DNA of 64,000 nucleotides from positions 3,162,001 through 3,226,000 of the forward strand of contig NZ_CP137920.1 in assembly GCF_033708015.1 (NCBI RefSeq), given 5' to 3'. Origin of the DNA: Proteus vulgaris. Lineage in GTDB: Bacteria; Pseudomonadota; Gammaproteobacteria; Enterobacterales; Enterobacteriaceae. Shown piece after piece: positions 1 to 9,678 of this stretch. Numbering within the stretch: position 1 is the first letter of the stretch; the number at the start of each line of letters is the position of its first letter. The position numbers and the translations under genes were made by a program. The notes under the pieces are model-generated. The model was not told the DNA's origin. It did no database searches and saw only the letters and a list, made by a program, of their open reading frames with translations.

Positions 1-431
1 CAATGTTACCTCATGGTGAAGGAAGAATTATTCAAACGAGTTCTGTAATGGGGATTATTTCAACATCTGGTCGAGGCGCTTACGCTGCCAGTAAATATGC
101 CGTAGAGGCGTGGTCAGATGCGCTAAGAATGGAAATAGCGCATACCGGTGTTAAAGTCAGTTTAATAGAGCCAGGTCCAATACGAACTTGTTTTACTGAA
201 AATGTCGCTCAAGCTGAAAAAGATAAGCCGGTAAAAAACCCTGGGATTGCGAGTCGTTTCACATTAACACCTGAAGATGTCGTGAAAAAGCTTATTCATG
301 CTTTAGAAAGCCCAAAACCTAAGATACGTTATCCCGTAACCTTATTAACTTACGCCGTCAGAATACTAAAACGTTTTCTACCTGATGCGTTAATGGATGC
401 TATTCTCAGTCGCCAGAGCGGCAAGGCTTGA
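1..431 (+). CDS. ybbO: SDR-family oxidoreductase YbbO (3' part only)
   Basis: C-terminal 142 or so residues of a short-chain dehydrogenase/reductase; the reading frame is open at the window edge, so the first methionine at base 3 is internal. The SDR catalytic Tyr-x3-Lys is visible in GAYAASKYAVEAW, followed by the usual Pro-Gly segment (IEPGPIRT) after the active site. The coenzyme-binding glycine motif would lie upstream, outside the window. The assignment to YbbO, an NADP-dependent aldehyde reductase in E. coli, rests on the following genes being cnoX, qmcA and ybbJ, as in E. coli. SDRs resemble one another, so context carries much of the call. Confidence 0.8.
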   Translation, partial: MLPHGEGRIIQTSSVMGIISTSGRGAYAASKYAVEAWSDALRMEIAHTGVKVSLIEPGPIRTCFTENVAQAEKDKPVKNPGIASRFTLTPEDVVKKLIHALESPKPKIRYPVTLLTYAVRILKRFLPDALMDAILSRQSGKA

Positions 432-515
432 TTTTTGCGATTTCACCCTTACTTATTAATGAAATAGCGTTATAAATCGCATCTATATTTAAAACTCTCA
501 AAAAGGGAAAAATTA

Positions 516-1373
516 ATGTTAGCAACTGCACATATTGTTGATGTAAATGAATCAAATATTCAACAAATTATAGAACAATCCATGACTAAACCAGTTATGA
601 TGTATTTCTATTCAGAACGTAGCCCTCATTGTGCAGAGCTTGGCGCAACATTAGATAAACTGGCAGCCGAATTTGCTGATCAATTTATTTTGGCAAAATT
701 GGATTGTGATGTTGAACAAATGATAGCCTCACAATTTGGACTACGTGCTATTCCAACTGTTTATATTTTACAAGAAGGTCGCCCAGTTGATGGTTTCCAA
801 GGCCCTCAACCTGAAGAAGCGATCCGCCAAGTATTAGCCAATGTATTACCAAAACCAGAAGAGTTAAAAGCGGCGCAAGCGGCGCAATTACTTTCTGAAG
901 GAAAAGCCGAAGAAGCGTTACCTCTACTCAAAGAAGCACATCAACTCGCACCTAAAAACAGTGAAATTACGCTCGCACTGGCGGGGGCTTTAATTTCTTT
1001 AAATAAAAATGAAGAAGCTCAAACTCTGTTAATAACTATCCCATTACAAGATCAAGACAGTTACTATCATAGTTTGTTAGCCCAAATTGAATTACAAAAA
1101 CAGGCTGCTGATACGCCTGAAATTCAACAATTACAGAATGATTTTAATCAACAACCTGAAAATACCGATCTTGCCATTCAACTTGCACTAAAATTACATG
1201 AAGTTGCTCGTAATGAAGAGGCGTTAGCGTTGCTATTTAGCTTTATCAAAAAAGATCTAAATGCAGGTGATGGACAAGTTAAGAAAACCCTGATGGATAT
1301 TCTATCAGCCTTAGGAACTAATGATAATTTGGCGTCGAAATATCGTCGTATGGTGTATTCTTTACTTTATTAA
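516..1373 (+). CDS. cnoX: Thioredoxin-like co-chaperone CnoX (YbbN)
   Basis: 285 residues, the usual YbbN length (about 284). The N-terminal thioredoxin fold (to about residue 110) carries SPHC at residues 36-39 in place of the redox CxxC, so only one active-site cysteine remains; E. coli CnoX has SQHC. The segments LAKLDCD and GLRAIPTVY are typical of the family. The C-terminal half is helical and Leu/Ala-rich, as expected for the TPR-like domain. In E. coli CnoX is a holdase that protects against HOCl damage and passes substrates to GroEL and DnaK. An A/G-rich ribosome site (AGGGAAAAA) precedes the ATG. It lies directly upstream of qmcA, probably in one transcript. Confidence 0.92.
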   Translation: MLATAHIVDVNESNIQQIIEQSMTKPVMMYFYSERSPHCAELGATLDKLAAEFADQFILAKLDCDVEQMIASQFGLRAIPTVYILQEGRPVDGFQGPQPEEAIRQVLANVLPKPEELKAAQAAQLLSEGKAEEALPLLKEAHQLAPKNSEITLALAGALISLNKNEEAQTLLITIPLQDQDSYYHSLLAQIELQKQAADTPEIQQLQNDFNQQPENTDLAIQLALKLHEVARNEEALALLFSFIKKDLNAGDGQVKKTLMDILSALGTNDNLASKYRRMVYSLLY

Positions 1374-1409
1374 TTTTATTATCTTATCAAGAAGACTTAG
1401 GACAGGTAT

Positions 1410-2333
1410 ATGGAAATAGTCATTGGTATTATCATCTTATTCGCTATTATTTTAGTTTTATGCGGTGTTAAAACCGTTCCACAGGGTTATCAGTGGACTG
1501 TCGAACGCTTTGGTCGTTACACTCGTACTTTGGCTCCAGGGCTTCAAATTCTCGTGCCATTTGTTGATCGTATTGGTCGCCGTATCAATATGATGGAACA
1601 AGTACTTGATATTCCTTCTCAAGAAGTTATTTCTCGTGATAACGCCAACGTCAGCATTGATGCCGTCTGCTTTATTCAAGTCATTGACCCTGTAAAAGCG
1701 GCGTATGAAGTTAATAATCTTGAGCTTGCGATTATCAACTTAACATTAACGAATATCCGTACCGTATTAGGCTCAATGGAACTTGATGAAATTCTTTCTC
1801 AACGTGACCAAATTAACAGCCGCCTTTTACTAATTGTTGATGATGCAACAAACCCTTGGGGTATTAAAATTACCCGTATTGAAATTCGTGATGTCCGTCC
1901 ACCAAAAGAATTAATTTCTGCAATGAATGCTCAGATGAAAGCAGAACGTACTAAACGTGCTGATATTCTTGAAGCTGAAGGTATTCGTCAAGCGGCGATC
2001 TTAAAAGCTGAAGGTGAAAAACAAGGACAAATACTGAAGGCGGAAGGTGAGCGTCAATCTGCGTTCTTACAAGCAGAAGCTCGTGAACGTGCTGCAGAAG
2101 CAGAAGCCAAGGCAACACAAATGGTATCTGAGGCCATTGCAAAAGGTGATATGCAAGCCATAAATTACTTTGTTGCACAAAAATATACTGATGCACTATC
2201 TCAAATTGGCTCAGCTAATAACAGTAAAGTGATTATGATGCCATTAGAAGCAAGTAATCTCATGGGCGCGATTGGCGGTATTTCTGAATTACTTAATACC
2301 AAAAAAAGTGACTCTGGCAACAAGAGCAATTAA
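1410..2333 (+). CDS. qmcA: SPFH/band-7 membrane protein QmcA
   Basis: 307 residues. One N-terminal membrane anchor (residues about 2-20) is followed by an SPFH/band-7 domain with the typical start [20 protein letters not shown] long charged helical region then carries repeats of the type LKAEGEKQ and LKAEGERQ (about residues 180-235). Proteins of this family form large ring or cage assemblies in the inner membrane and usually pair with an NfeD-type partner. The next gene, 2 bases downstream, encodes that partner (YbbJ). The spacing implies translational coupling. No odd features. Confidence 0.93.
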   Translation: MEIVIGIIILFAIILVLCGVKTVPQGYQWTVERFGRYTRTLAPGLQILVPFVDRIGRRINMMEQVLDIPSQEVISRDNANVSIDAVCFIQVIDPVKAAYEVNNLELAIINLTLTNIRTVLGSMELDEILSQRDQINSRLLLIVDDATNPWGIKITRIEIRDVRPPKELISAMNAQMKAERTKRADILEAEGIRQAAILKAEGEKQGQILKAEGERQSAFLQAEARERAAEAEAKATQMVSEAIAKGDMQAINYFVAQKYTDALSQIGSANNSKVIMMPLEASNLMGAIGGISELLNTKKSDSGNKSN

Positions 2334-2335
2334 TT

Positions 2336-2824
2336 ATGATGGAATGGATTAGTGCTCAACCTGCACTTTTCTGGCTTTGTCTTGGTGGCTTGCTGTTAAT
2401 TACAGAAATGTTAGGAACAGCAGGATACCTTTTATGGTCAGGAATGGCGGCGCTGTGTGTATCGTTGATCACATGGATATTACCCATTAGCTGGCCTATT
2501 CAAGGTGTTTTATTTGCGCTCTTAACGGTTATTAGTGCTGTGCTTTGGCACCTTTGGCTTAAACGCAGAAAACTATCAAAAGAAGCTGAAAACTTAAATC
2601 AGAAAACACATCAACTGATTGGTGTTCATGCTGTTTTATTATCAGATACTGAAAATGGTTTTAGTCGCGTAAAATTAGCTGATGGCAGTTGGCGTGTTTA
2701 TTCAGACACGCCATTACTTGCCGGCGATAAGGTAACAGTAATCTCAATTGATGGTATTACCTTACAAGTGATTGCGTTTAAACCGACTGTTTCTGATGAT
2801 GACAACACCCTGACAAATGATTGA
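2336..2824 (+). CDS. ybbJ: NfeD-like membrane protein YbbJ
   Basis: 162 residues. The N-terminal half has two or three hydrophobic segments (about residues 10-75); the C-terminal part is a small soluble beta-rich OB-fold-like domain ([17 protein letters not shown]), as in NfeD proteins that partner SPFH proteins. It starts 2 bases after qmcA with ATGATG. Its last 47 bases overlap the 3' end of cueR on the other strand, so the two genes converge and overlap. YbbJ is thought to act with QmcA; its exact role is not established. Confidence 0.88.
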   Translation: MMEWISAQPALFWLCLGGLLLITEMLGTAGYLLWSGMAALCVSLITWILPISWPIQGVLFALLTVISAVLWHLWLKRRKLSKEAENLNQKTHQLIGVHAVLLSDTENGFSRVKLADGSWRVYSDTPLLAGDKVTVISIDGITLQVIAFKPTVSDDDNTLTND

Positions 2825-3191
2825 TGATTGGGCAATCAGCACCATCATCACCAGGACATTCGCTAGCTAATAAAAGTAATCGCTGGCGAATGGCATTAAG
2901 CTCATTAATTGTTTTTTCGATTTCAGCCACTTTTTTTAAGGTGGCTTCTTTCACGTCAGAACTATGACGAGAAGGATCTCTTAACAACATCAATAAAGCC
3001 CTGCACTCTTCTAAACTAAAACCAACCTCTCTCGCTTGGCGTAATAAAGTTAACTCTTCAATATGTTGAGCTTGATAATAGCGATAGCCGTTTTCACCTC
3101 TTTTGGGTGGGGTTATCAAGTCTTTTTCTTCATAAAACCGAATAGCTTTAGCCGTTAATCCTGTTTTAGTTGCTATTTCACTAATATTCAA
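2778..3191 (-). CDS. cueR: MerR-family copper-sensing activator CueR
   Basis: 137 residues. An N-terminal MerR winged helix ([20 protein letters not shown]) is followed by a dimer helix and a C-terminal metal loop [11 protein letters not shown], whose two cysteines are the Cu(I) ligands of CueR; a further CC-HH segment follows. The start codon that aligns with other CueR proteins is TTG at 3191. It is divergent from copA, and the spacing puts the copA promoter only 10 bases from its start codon. CueR binds Cu(I), Ag(I) or Au(I) and untwists a promoter with a 19-bp spacer to activate copA. The 3' end overlaps ybbJ. Confidence 0.93.
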   Translation of the reverse strand: MNISEIATKTGLTAKAIRFYEEKDLITPPKRGENGYRYYQAQHIEELTLLRQAREVGFSLEECRALLMLLRDPSRHSSDVKEATLKKVAEIEKTINELNAIRQRLLLLASECPGDDGADCPIINHLSGCCHHQKQSV

Positions 3192-3200
3192 AATTCCCCC

Positions 3201-3231
3201 TTGACCTTCCCCTCGCGGAAAGGTTTAGCCT
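3201..3231 (+). promoter_or_regulatory. CueR operator/promoter of copA
   Basis: TTGACC at 3201-3206 and TAGCCT at 3226-3231 are separated by exactly 19 bases, the long spacer typical of MerR-family promoters. The spacer holds a dyad (ACCTTCC and GGAAAGGT). This matches what I remember of the E. coli copA promoter. Its position shows that any open frame starting at TTG 3201 is not the copA start. Confidence 0.92.
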
Positions 3232-3323
3232 TTATCACTGATAAGAAAAAACCTTTAAAGAAAGCAAGTTACCGAATATTGCGCAATAATAGAGGTAACG
3301 CTTTTATGATGGAGATAATTAAC

Positions 3324-6266
3324 ATGGCAAAAACTATAATATTCGCACTAAAAGGACTTTCATGCTCCCATTGTGTTAATAGTGTAAAAAAAGCACTTGA
3401 TGCTCGCAATGACATAGAGCAGGCAATTGTAACTATTCAATACGCTAAAATTGACAGTGATGCAACCGCTGAAAGTTTAATCAAAACAATTGAAGATGCA
3501 GGTTATGAAGCAAGTGTTGCAACACTGCCCGACGTAAAACTAAGCCTAAGTGGGCTTAACTGCATGAAATGTGTCGGTAAAACTGAAAAAGCATTATTAG
3601 CCGTTGAAGGTGTTGCCGCCGTTAATGTGACAAAAGAGTCAGCCGAAATTTTTGGTGACGCGACTGCGGATACTTTAATTGCAGCGATAACAGCTGAAGG
3701 CTTTCAAGCAAGCTTAGCGCCCACAGACAACACAATTCAGTTAACGCTATCGGGTTTAAATTGTGGTCACTGTGTCGGTTCAGTTAAAAAAGCGCTAGAA
3801 AATACGGCAGGGGTTGAAACGGCTGACGTTGAATTAACTCACGCAAAAGTAACCGGTTCCGCAACCGCTGAAACCTTAATTACTGCCATTAAAGACGCGG
3901 GTTTTGAAGCACAACTCGCAGGTACTGATTTCCCAAAAACTGAGCCGCTGACGCAAACGCATGCACAACTGGAAGCATCGTCAGCGGCTATTTGTGATAT
4001 TCCAGTTGAGAATACTGATATTGATAATGGCGCTGAAATCGATGTTGATGATGACAGTAGTGTTCAACTTTTAATTGATGGCATGACCTGTGCAAGTTGC
4101 GTCAACAAGGTTCACAAAGCATTACAATCCGTTGATGGTGTTGAAAATGTGCGTGTAAATCTGGCTGAGCGCAGTGCATTAGTGACCGGTGAAATCGATC
4201 ATGATGCTCTTGTGACTGCGATTGAAAAAGCGGGTTATGGCGCTGAAATTATTCAAGATGATGTAAAACGCAGAGAACGTCAGCAAGAAGTTGCTGTTGC
4301 CAATATGAAACGTTTTCGCTGGCAAGCGACATTAGCCTTAATTGTTGGCATCCCTGTAATGATTTGGGGAATGATTGGCGACAATATGATGCTCACAGAA
4401 GCCAATCATAGCATTTGGTTAGGCATTGGTATTGTAACGCTATTTGTGATGGTTGTTGCGGGTGGGCATTTCTATCGTAGCGCATGGCAGAGTTTAAAAA
4501 ACCGCAGTGCAACAATGGATACCCTCGTTGCATTAGGAACAGGAGCAGCATGGCTCTATTCTATTACCGTGAACTTATGGCCAGAAGTGTTCCCGGCTCA
4601 AGCTCGACATCTCTATTATGAAGCCAGTGCAATGATTATCGGTTTAATCAATCTGGGTCATATGCTTGAGCAAAGAGCGCGTCAACGTTCATCTAAGGCA
4701 CTAGAACGACTATTAGATTTAACGCCACCAACAGCAAGAGTGATCACTGAAAACGGTGAAGTTGAAATGCCATTGGCGGATATTAAACAAGGAATGACTT
4801 TACGTTTAGCAACGGGTGATAAAGTACCGGTGGATGGGGATATAATCCAAGGCGAAGTGTGGATGGATGAGGCAATGCTAACAGGTGAGCCAATTCCGCA
4901 GCAAAAAACCGTGGGTGACACTATTCATGCGGGAACAACGGTTCAGGATGGCTCAGTGCTATTTAAAGCGGCAGCCGTGGGAAGCAAAACAACACTTGCA
5001 CGTATTATTAAATTAGTTCGTCAAGCGCAAAGTAGTAAACCCGAAATAGGTCAATTAGCGGATAAAATTTCAGGCGTATTTGTACCTGTTGTCGTTGTTA
5101 TCGCGCTTATTGCAGGTGCTATTTGGTATTTCTTTGGCCCGTCACCACAAATTACCTATGCACTGGTCATTATCACAACCGTTCTTATCATCGCATGCCC
5201 TTGTGCTTTAGGTTTAGCTACGCCTATGTCGATTATTTCAGGTGTAGGTCGCGCGGCTGAATACGGCGTGTTAGTCCGTGATGCAGATGCACTACAACAA
5301 GCGAGTAAGCTAGATACTTTAGTCTTTGATAAAACCGGTACATTGACAGAAGGTATGCCTCAGGTCACTGAAATTCATACTTTCAATCAAGTAGATGAAA
5401 CTCTAGCGATTACCTTAGCCGCTTCTTTGGAAAAAGGATCTAATCACCCATTAGCCAAAGCTATTTTAACACGAGCTGAAGGCATTCATTTACCTGACGT
5501 AAACAAGTTTCGTACCTTAGCAGGTATGGGATTAAGTGGTGAAATTAATGGTAAAACGGTACTTTTAGGTAACCCTAAATTAATGGTCGAATCGGGTATT
5601 GATATTAGTGAAGTGAATTCATTAATTGATTCTCAAGCCTCCAAAGGGGTAACGCCGGTTTTATTAGCGCAAAACGGCAAAATTGCGGCATTACTTTCTA
5701 TTCGCGATCCAATCCGTGAAGATACCGTAAGTGCATTACAACGTTTACATCATCAAGGTTATCGTCTAGTGATGTTAACGGGGGATAATCCAATTACCGC
5801 AAATGCAATAGCAAAAGAAGCGGGTATTGATCAGGTTATTGCAGGCGTCATGCCTGAAGGTAAAGCACACGCCATTACAGAACTTCAAGCTGAAGGTCGT
5901 CGTGTTGCCATGATTGGGGATGGTATTAACGATGCTCCCGCATTAGCTAAAGCAGATGTCGGTATTGCCATGGGAGGCGGTAGTGATATTGCGATTGAAA
6001 CAGCCGCGATTACCTTAATGCGTCATAGTTTGCATGGTGTTGCCGATGCGCTTGAGATCTCAAAAGGTACGCTACGCAATATGAAACAGAATTTATTCGG
6101 CGCCTTTATCTATAACAGCTTAGGTATTCCTATTGCAGCAGGTATTTTATACCCATTTACAGGTACATTATTAAACCCTGTCGTTGCAGGTGCCGCAATG
6201 GCGCTGTCTTCAATCACGGTTGTAAGCAACGCAAACCGCTTATTACGTTTTAAACCCAAGCAATAA
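3324..6266 (+). CDS. copA: Cu(I)-exporting P1B-type ATPase CopA with four metal-binding domains
   Basis: 980 residues from ATG 3324, chosen because GGAG at 3311 is well spaced and because an upstream in-frame TTG lies in the promoter. Four HMA domains follow one another with CxxC pairs at C14/C17, C80/C83, C147/C150 and C256/C259; E. coli CopA has two. An acidic linker (about residues 225-247) separates the third and fourth. Then come membrane helices, the A-domain TGEP, the transport motif CPC (625-627), phosphorylation site D669 in DKTGTLT, the SNHPLAKA histidine-proline site and the [10 protein letters not shown] hinge. It exports Cu(I) from cytoplasm to periplasm. CueR regulates it through the adjacent operator. 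A strong terminator follows. Confidence 0.95.
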   Translation: MAKTIIFALKGLSCSHCVNSVKKALDARNDIEQAIVTIQYAKIDSDATAESLIKTIEDAGYEASVATLPDVKLSLSGLNCMKCVGKTEKALLAVEGVAAVNVTKESAEIFGDATADTLIAAITAEGFQASLAPTDNTIQLTLSGLNCGHCVGSVKKALENTAGVETADVELTHAKVTGSATAETLITAIKDAGFEAQLAGTDFPKTEPLTQTHAQLEASSAAICDIPVENTDIDNGAEIDVDDDSSVQLLIDGMTCASCVNKVHKALQSVDGVENVRVNLAERSALVTGEIDHDALVTAIEKAGYGAEIIQDDVKRRERQQEVAVANMKRFRWQATLALIVGIPVMIWGMIGDNMMLTEANHSIWLGIGIVTLFVMVVAGGHFYRSAWQSLKNRSATMDTLVALGTGAAWLYSITVNLWPEVFPAQARHLYYEASAMIIGLINLGHMLEQRARQRSSKALERLLDLTPPTARVITENGEVEMPLADIKQGMTLRLATGDKVPVDGDIIQGEVWMDEAMLTGEPIPQQKTVGDTIHAGTTVQDGSVLFKAAAVGSKTTLARIIKLVRQAQSSKPEIGQLADKISGVFVPVVVVIALIAGAIWYFFGPSPQITYALVIITTVLIIACPCALGLATPMSIISGVGRAAEYGVLVRDADALQQASKLDTLVFDKTGTLTEGMPQVTEIHTFNQVDETLAITLAASLEKGSNHPLAKAILTRAEGIHLPDVNKFRTLAGMGLSGEINGKTVLLGNPKLMVESGIDISEVNSLIDSQASKGVTPVLLAQNGKIAALLSIRDPIREDTVSALQRLHHQGYRLVMLTGDNPITANAIAKEAGIDQVIAGVMPEGKAHAITELQAEGRRVAMIGDGINDAPALAKADVGIAMGGGSDIAIETAAITLMRHSLHGVADALEISKGTLRNMKQNLFGAFIYNSLGIPIAAGILYPFTGTLLNPVVAGAAMALSSITVVSNANRLLRFKPKQ

Positions 6267-6299
6267 CACCTAAATATTTATTAAGATATATTATATTAG

Positions 6300-6334
6300 A
6301 ACCTCTTTTACTGATCGGTAAAAGAGGTTTTTTA
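6300..6334 (+). terminator. Rho-independent terminator of copA
   Basis: Perfect 12-bp stem, AACCTCTTTTAC (6300-6311) with GTAAAAGAGGTT (6318-6329), a 6-base loop and a following T run. It lies 34 bases after the copA stop. Confidence 0.9.
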
Positions 6335-6384
6335 TTATCTTATTTTAACATTTCTTTAATGATTACTATTACTATCAACAAGTT

Positions 6385-6410
6385 AAAAAAAAGCCGATAT
6401 TTCTATCGGC
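6385..6410 (-). terminator. Orphan terminator-like hairpin on the minus strand
   Basis: Read on the minus strand: GCCGATA, loop GAAA, TATCGGC, then eight T residues. No minus-strand gene ends here. A TATAAT hexamer lies on the same strand at 6436-6431, only about 20 bases upstream, so any transcript would be very short. It could end a small RNA or be a relic. Confidence 0.5.
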
Positions 6411-6635
6411 CAGTCAAAGAGGAATTTCTCATTATACAAGAGAGTCATCACTCCGCTCTCTTAACGCTAGGATAGCAATATATTATTAAACTTTCATTCA
6501 TTTTATTAATCTACATAAAAAATATATATTTATAAAAAAGGAACAAAATAAAAAAGGGAAATTTTTATTATTGTTTATAATCAAAATAATTCTTATTATA
6601 TATTTCTATTGCTAATACCTTAAAAGGATTTAAAA

Positions 6636-7907
6636 ATGAAAGTTAATAAGTTACTTATTGTTTCGTTACCACTAATTTATTCTACAAATGTTTTTTCTAA
6701 TAACTCAATAATAGAAACATATTTTAAATCAGATAATGATAAATATATTAAACATCAAAAATATTTGCGTAGTTTTGAAAATTTCAAAAATGAACAACAA
6801 GAGAGAATTGACGCATATTATCGAAGTTATATTTCTTCAAATGATAATGGTGAGGAGGTAACTGTTGCAAAACCTTTATTCGAAGAGATAGTCCAATCTT
6901 TAAGAAATAATAACCAAAGAACTGATCTAGATTTAATAAAAAAAACAGGATCTATAGATCTAACCAATTATTCAAAAAAAGAGAAAAACGAAATTACTAA
7001 AGTATTAGATCAAGAATATAAAAGATTAAATAATAAAAAATCACCTGATACACAAGCAAAACAAGACTTATTGACCGATCTAAAAACTTTATCAAGGACA
7101 ATTAAAAACAGTGCTGAAAATGAAACTTTTATTATTTATAACAATAAAACAATAACAAAATCAATATTTGACGTTATTGATCATGACCTACGAATGATTA
7201 CATCTGTTTCACAAGGTGTACTTATTGAAGTGGAAACTGAAATTGAAGGTAAGTTTAAAAATATACATAGTGATTTATCTCAAAAAGAACACTCAATAAA
7301 TGAAAACAAAAAAGAGATAAATACGCAAGCAACAGCAATTGGTCAAGTTGCAAAAAGCGCTTATGAAAATAAAATAAAGACAACGACTCAAGAAAAAACA
7401 CTTGGTGAAGTAAAAGAATTAGCCAATAAAAATAGAAAAAATATAGATAACCAAGAAGAAACACTTGATAAAGTAAAAGAAATCACCAATGAAAATAAAG
7501 AGTTGGTGGATAAATATTTAGTTAACGATTTTCAGGTTAATGGTGAATCTAAAAACTTAACAAGTCATTTTAATTCTTTATATATGGAAAGTTTTTTAAA
7601 TAGAGAAAATATTAATTCGGTTAGAAATGATTTTGAACACTTTAAACATGAAACAAATAATCGTTTCTATAAAGTTGAAAAACGTGCCAACCAAGGTATT
7701 GCTTCTGTTGCGGCAATGAGTCATTTGCCTTTTACTGATTCAGCAACATTTAGCACGGCTATTGGCATCGGTAATTATCGTAATGCCACAGCCCTTGCTT
7801 GGGGTATGCAATATCGTATTAATGAAAATATTAAAGTAAGAGCTTCTACCGCATGGAATAACGCAAATAGTTTTGTTTCAGCAGGAGGTGTTGGGATCAG
7901 TTGGTAA
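6636..7907 (+). CDS. YadA-type trimeric autotransporter (coiled-coil stalk, YadA anchor)
   Basis: 423 residues. A signal peptide of about 22 residues (MKVNKLLIVSLPLIYSTNVFS) is followed by about 300 Lys/Glu/Asn-rich residues predicted to be coiled coil, with repeated patterns such as ENKKEINTQ, ANKNRKNIDNQEETL and DKVKEITNENKELVDK. The last 75 or so residues form the YadA membrane anchor, with ANQGIASVAAMS, FSTAIGIGNYRNATALAWGM and a terminal aromatic residue (GVGISW). Such proteins trimerise, the anchor forming a 12-stranded outer-membrane barrel. I see no recognisable head domain. The gene is poorer in GC than its neighbours and sits in a gap of conserved synteny, which suggests acquisition. 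Adhesion is the family role; the ligand is unknown. Confidence 0.85.
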   Translation: MKVNKLLIVSLPLIYSTNVFSNNSIIETYFKSDNDKYIKHQKYLRSFENFKNEQQERIDAYYRSYISSNDNGEEVTVAKPLFEEIVQSLRNNNQRTDLDLIKKTGSIDLTNYSKKEKNEITKVLDQEYKRLNNKKSPDTQAKQDLLTDLKTLSRTIKNSAENETFIIYNNKTITKSIFDVIDHDLRMITSVSQGVLIEVETEIEGKFKNIHSDLSQKEHSINENKKEINTQATAIGQVAKSAYENKIKTTTQEKTLGEVKELANKNRKNIDNQEETLDKVKEITNENKELVDKYLVNDFQVNGESKNLTSHFNSLYMESFLNRENINSVRNDFEHFKHETNNRFYKVEKRANQGIASVAAMSHLPFTDSATFSTAIGIGNYRNATALAWGMQYRINENIKVRASTAWNNANSFVSAGGVGISW

Positions 7908-7947
7908 CATTAACTTGATAAAGTAAACAAAGTGAAAGGTGACTGCT

Positions 7948-7967
7948 CCTCGCCGTAAACGGCGAGG
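7948..7967 (-). repeat. Right-end hairpin of the IS, likely 3' part of the TnpB guide RNA scaffold
   Basis: Perfect 8-bp stem CCTCGCCG/CGGCGAGG with loop TAAA, 11 bases past the tnpB stop. In this family the right end is the TnpA substrate and also the 3' end of the omega (re) RNA used by TnpB. The role is inferred from the family. Confidence 0.75.
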
Positions 7968-7978
7968 CTTCCCACTTC

Positions 7979-9151
7979 TCAGACCGCAACCCTCTGTACG
8001 ACGGATTTACGCGGGTCTCCATGGGCTGAAACGACGAGTCCCGCCGCGTGTAATTCCAATATGCCCTTGTGTCGGATATTGATTGCCGCATTGATATCTC
8101 GGTCATGTTCAACTCCACATTCAGGGCATTGCCAGATACGCTTATGTAGTGGCATTTCTGACATTTTATGACCGCAGCAATGACAGGTTTTCGAACTGGC
8201 AAACCATTGATCCAGTTTTACCAGATGGACGCCTTTTTCTGCGGCTTTATATTCCAGCTTTGTGATAAAACCATGCCAGCCTGCATCACCGATAGCGCGA
8301 GCCAGACAGTGGTTTTTCATCATATTCGCCGATTTCAGTGTCTCGACAATTACCGCTTGGTTTTCGTCAACAATTGCACGAGAGAGTTTGTGTTGAAAAT
8401 CAGCACGGGCATTGGCTACCCGTTCGTGTACACCTGCAAGCTGTATTCGGGCTTTACGGCGATTAGCACTCCCTTTTTGCTTGCGAGATAAGGCTTTTTG
8501 TTTTCGACGTAGGTGACGGCTGGCATTGATAAGGTGGCGCGGATTAGCAATCTTATTGCCGTCTGATTTGATGGCGTAATGACTCAGCCCCACATCAAGC
8601 CCCGTGATATTTGATATCAATGTTGGCTTTGCCGGTGCTTCTACCCCGTCATCACAGAGTAGTGACGCATAGTATTTTCCGGTTGCGCTGCGGCTCAGTG
8701 TGATACTTTTCAGCGCCCCCGTAATTTCACGATGTAAACGCGCTTCAATCGGTGCGATTTTCGGGATTTTTATCGCGCCATCAATGACTTTGATCCCGAC
8801 ACAATGATAGCTAGATTGTCTGCCATGCTTACTTTTAAACGTGGGAAAACGGGCTTTTAGTTTCGGATTAAAAAAGTTGGAGAAAGCCACGTCAAGGTTA
8901 ATCACCGCCTGCTGCAATGCTATGGAGTCATATTCTTTAAGCCACCCATATCTGCGGGATTTTTTCGCCACTGCAAGCAGCGGTTTAAGGTCTTTACGCG
9001 GGTTTAAATTTACGCCGTGCCGCTGGTAAGCGTCTTTCTTGATGTGCAGCGCTTTGTTGTACGCAAAACGAACCGCACCGAACTGAGCGTTGAGATATTC
9101 AGCCTGTTCTGGTGTTGGGTAGATGCGTACTTTTGTTGCTCTTAACATCAT
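7979..9151 (-). CDS. tnpB: TnpB, RNA-guided nuclease of an IS605-type element
   Basis: 390 residues, full length. The N-terminal region starts LRATKVRIYPTPEQ, as typical of OrfB_IS605. The RuvC residues are present: D186 in GLDVGLS, E270 in VIVETL, and D352 in DRDINAAINI. A zinc ribbon uses C323/C326 and C342/C345 between the last two. TnpB proteins cut DNA matching a guide copied from the sequence beside the right end, next to a motif set by the left end, which favours retention of the element. All catalytic residues are intact, so the protein is probably active. It starts ATGATG; the second ATG (9148) is equally possible. Divergent from tnpA with 53 bases between. Confidence 0.92.
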   Translation of the reverse strand: MMLRATKVRIYPTPEQAEYLNAQFGAVRFAYNKALHIKKDAYQRHGVNLNPRKDLKPLLAVAKKSRRYGWLKEYDSIALQQAVINLDVAFSNFFNPKLKARFPTFKSKHGRQSSYHCVGIKVIDGAIKIPKIAPIEARLHREITGALKSITLSRSATGKYYASLLCDDGVEAPAKPTLISNITGLDVGLSHYAIKSDGNKIANPRHLINASRHLRRKQKALSRKQKGSANRRKARIQLAGVHERVANARADFQHKLSRAIVDENQAVIVETLKSANMMKNHCLARAIGDAGWHGFITKLEYKAAEKGVHLVKLDQWFASSKTCHCCGHKMSEMPLHKRIWQCPECGVEHDRDINAAINIRHKGILELHAAGLVVSAHGDPRKSVVQRVAV

Positions 9152-9204
9152 CAGCGCTCATTGATATAATGTTTTTATTTTAACATATTAGGGCAATATA
9201 TCAA

Positions 9205-9630
9205 TTGAGTAATCATGATGATTTACTGGCGGGATCCCTCAGAAAGCGGCACAGTGTCAGTAAACTGGTCGTGCCTCTGATCTTTACGACAAAGTATCGA
9301 CGTAAGCTATTTGACGGACAGATGATCGCTCAACTGCGTGATGCATTTGACTCCGCTACGGCAAAACTTGAATGCGAAATTATTGAGATGGACGGAGAGC
9401 CTGACCATGTGCATCTGCTGGTTGCTTACCCGCCAAAACTGACGGTCAGTGTGATGGTCAACAATCTGAAATCAGTATCGTCGCGCCTGCTGCGCCAGCA
9501 AAACACACATTTACGGACGCAAAGTAAAACGGGACTTTTGTGGTCAAGGTCGTACTTTGTCTGTAGCACCGGAGGGGCAACGATTGAAACACTCAGAGCC
9601 TACGTTCAGAGCCAGTCAACGCTTGATTGA
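9205..9630 (+). CDS. tnpA: TnpA, Y1 single-strand transposase (IS200/IS605)
   Basis: 141 residues. The HUH motif is H68-V69-H70 (GEPDHVHLLV), and the nucleophile is probably Y133 (LRAYVQSQ). The opening SVSKLVVPLIFTTKYRRK matches the Y1 family. It starts at TTG 9205; no ATG in this frame lies nearby upstream. TnpA moves the element as single-stranded DNA using the end hairpins. The protein appears complete, so the element may still be mobile. Confidence 0.88.
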   Translation: MSNHDDLLAGSLRKRHSVSKLVVPLIFTTKYRRKLFDGQMIAQLRDAFDSATAKLECEIIEMDGEPDHVHLLVAYPPKLTVSVMVNNLKSVSSRLLRQQNTHLRTQSKTGLLWSRSYFVCSTGGATIETLRAYVQSQSTLD

Positions 9631-9635
9631 TCTTT

Positions 9636-9678
9636 AAAGCCCTGCGGGCTTTATATCCCCGCCCGCACTGGGCGAGGG
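9636..9678 (+). repeat. Left-end hairpins of the IS after tnpA
   Basis: Two stems: AAAGCCC/GGGCTTT (9636-9652, loop TGC), which may end tnpA transcription, and an imperfect stem 9657-9678 pairing CGCCC (9660-9664) with GGGCG (9670-9674), extended by CCC/GGG across one bulged A. The second is the probable left-end TnpA recognition hairpin. Confidence 0.65.

Larger units (their letters stand above)
6267..6635. other. Intergenic region copA to adhesin gene
   Basis: Very AT-rich. It holds the copA terminator, a separate minus-strand terminator-like hairpin (6385-6410) and, from about 6480, an A/T-tract stretch leading to the adhesin gene. AGGA lies just before ATG 6636. I see no coding frame or known RNA family. 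Confidence 0.6.

Noticed and set aside
3201..3323. N-terminal extension of copA from TTG 3201
   Set aside because: The TTG is the -35 box of the CueR-controlled promoter, and ATG 3324 has a well-placed ribosome site and matches the family start.
7255..7464. Minus-strand frame inside the adhesin gene
   Set aside because: Low-complexity hydrophobic translation opposite a coiled-coil gene; no family resemblance.
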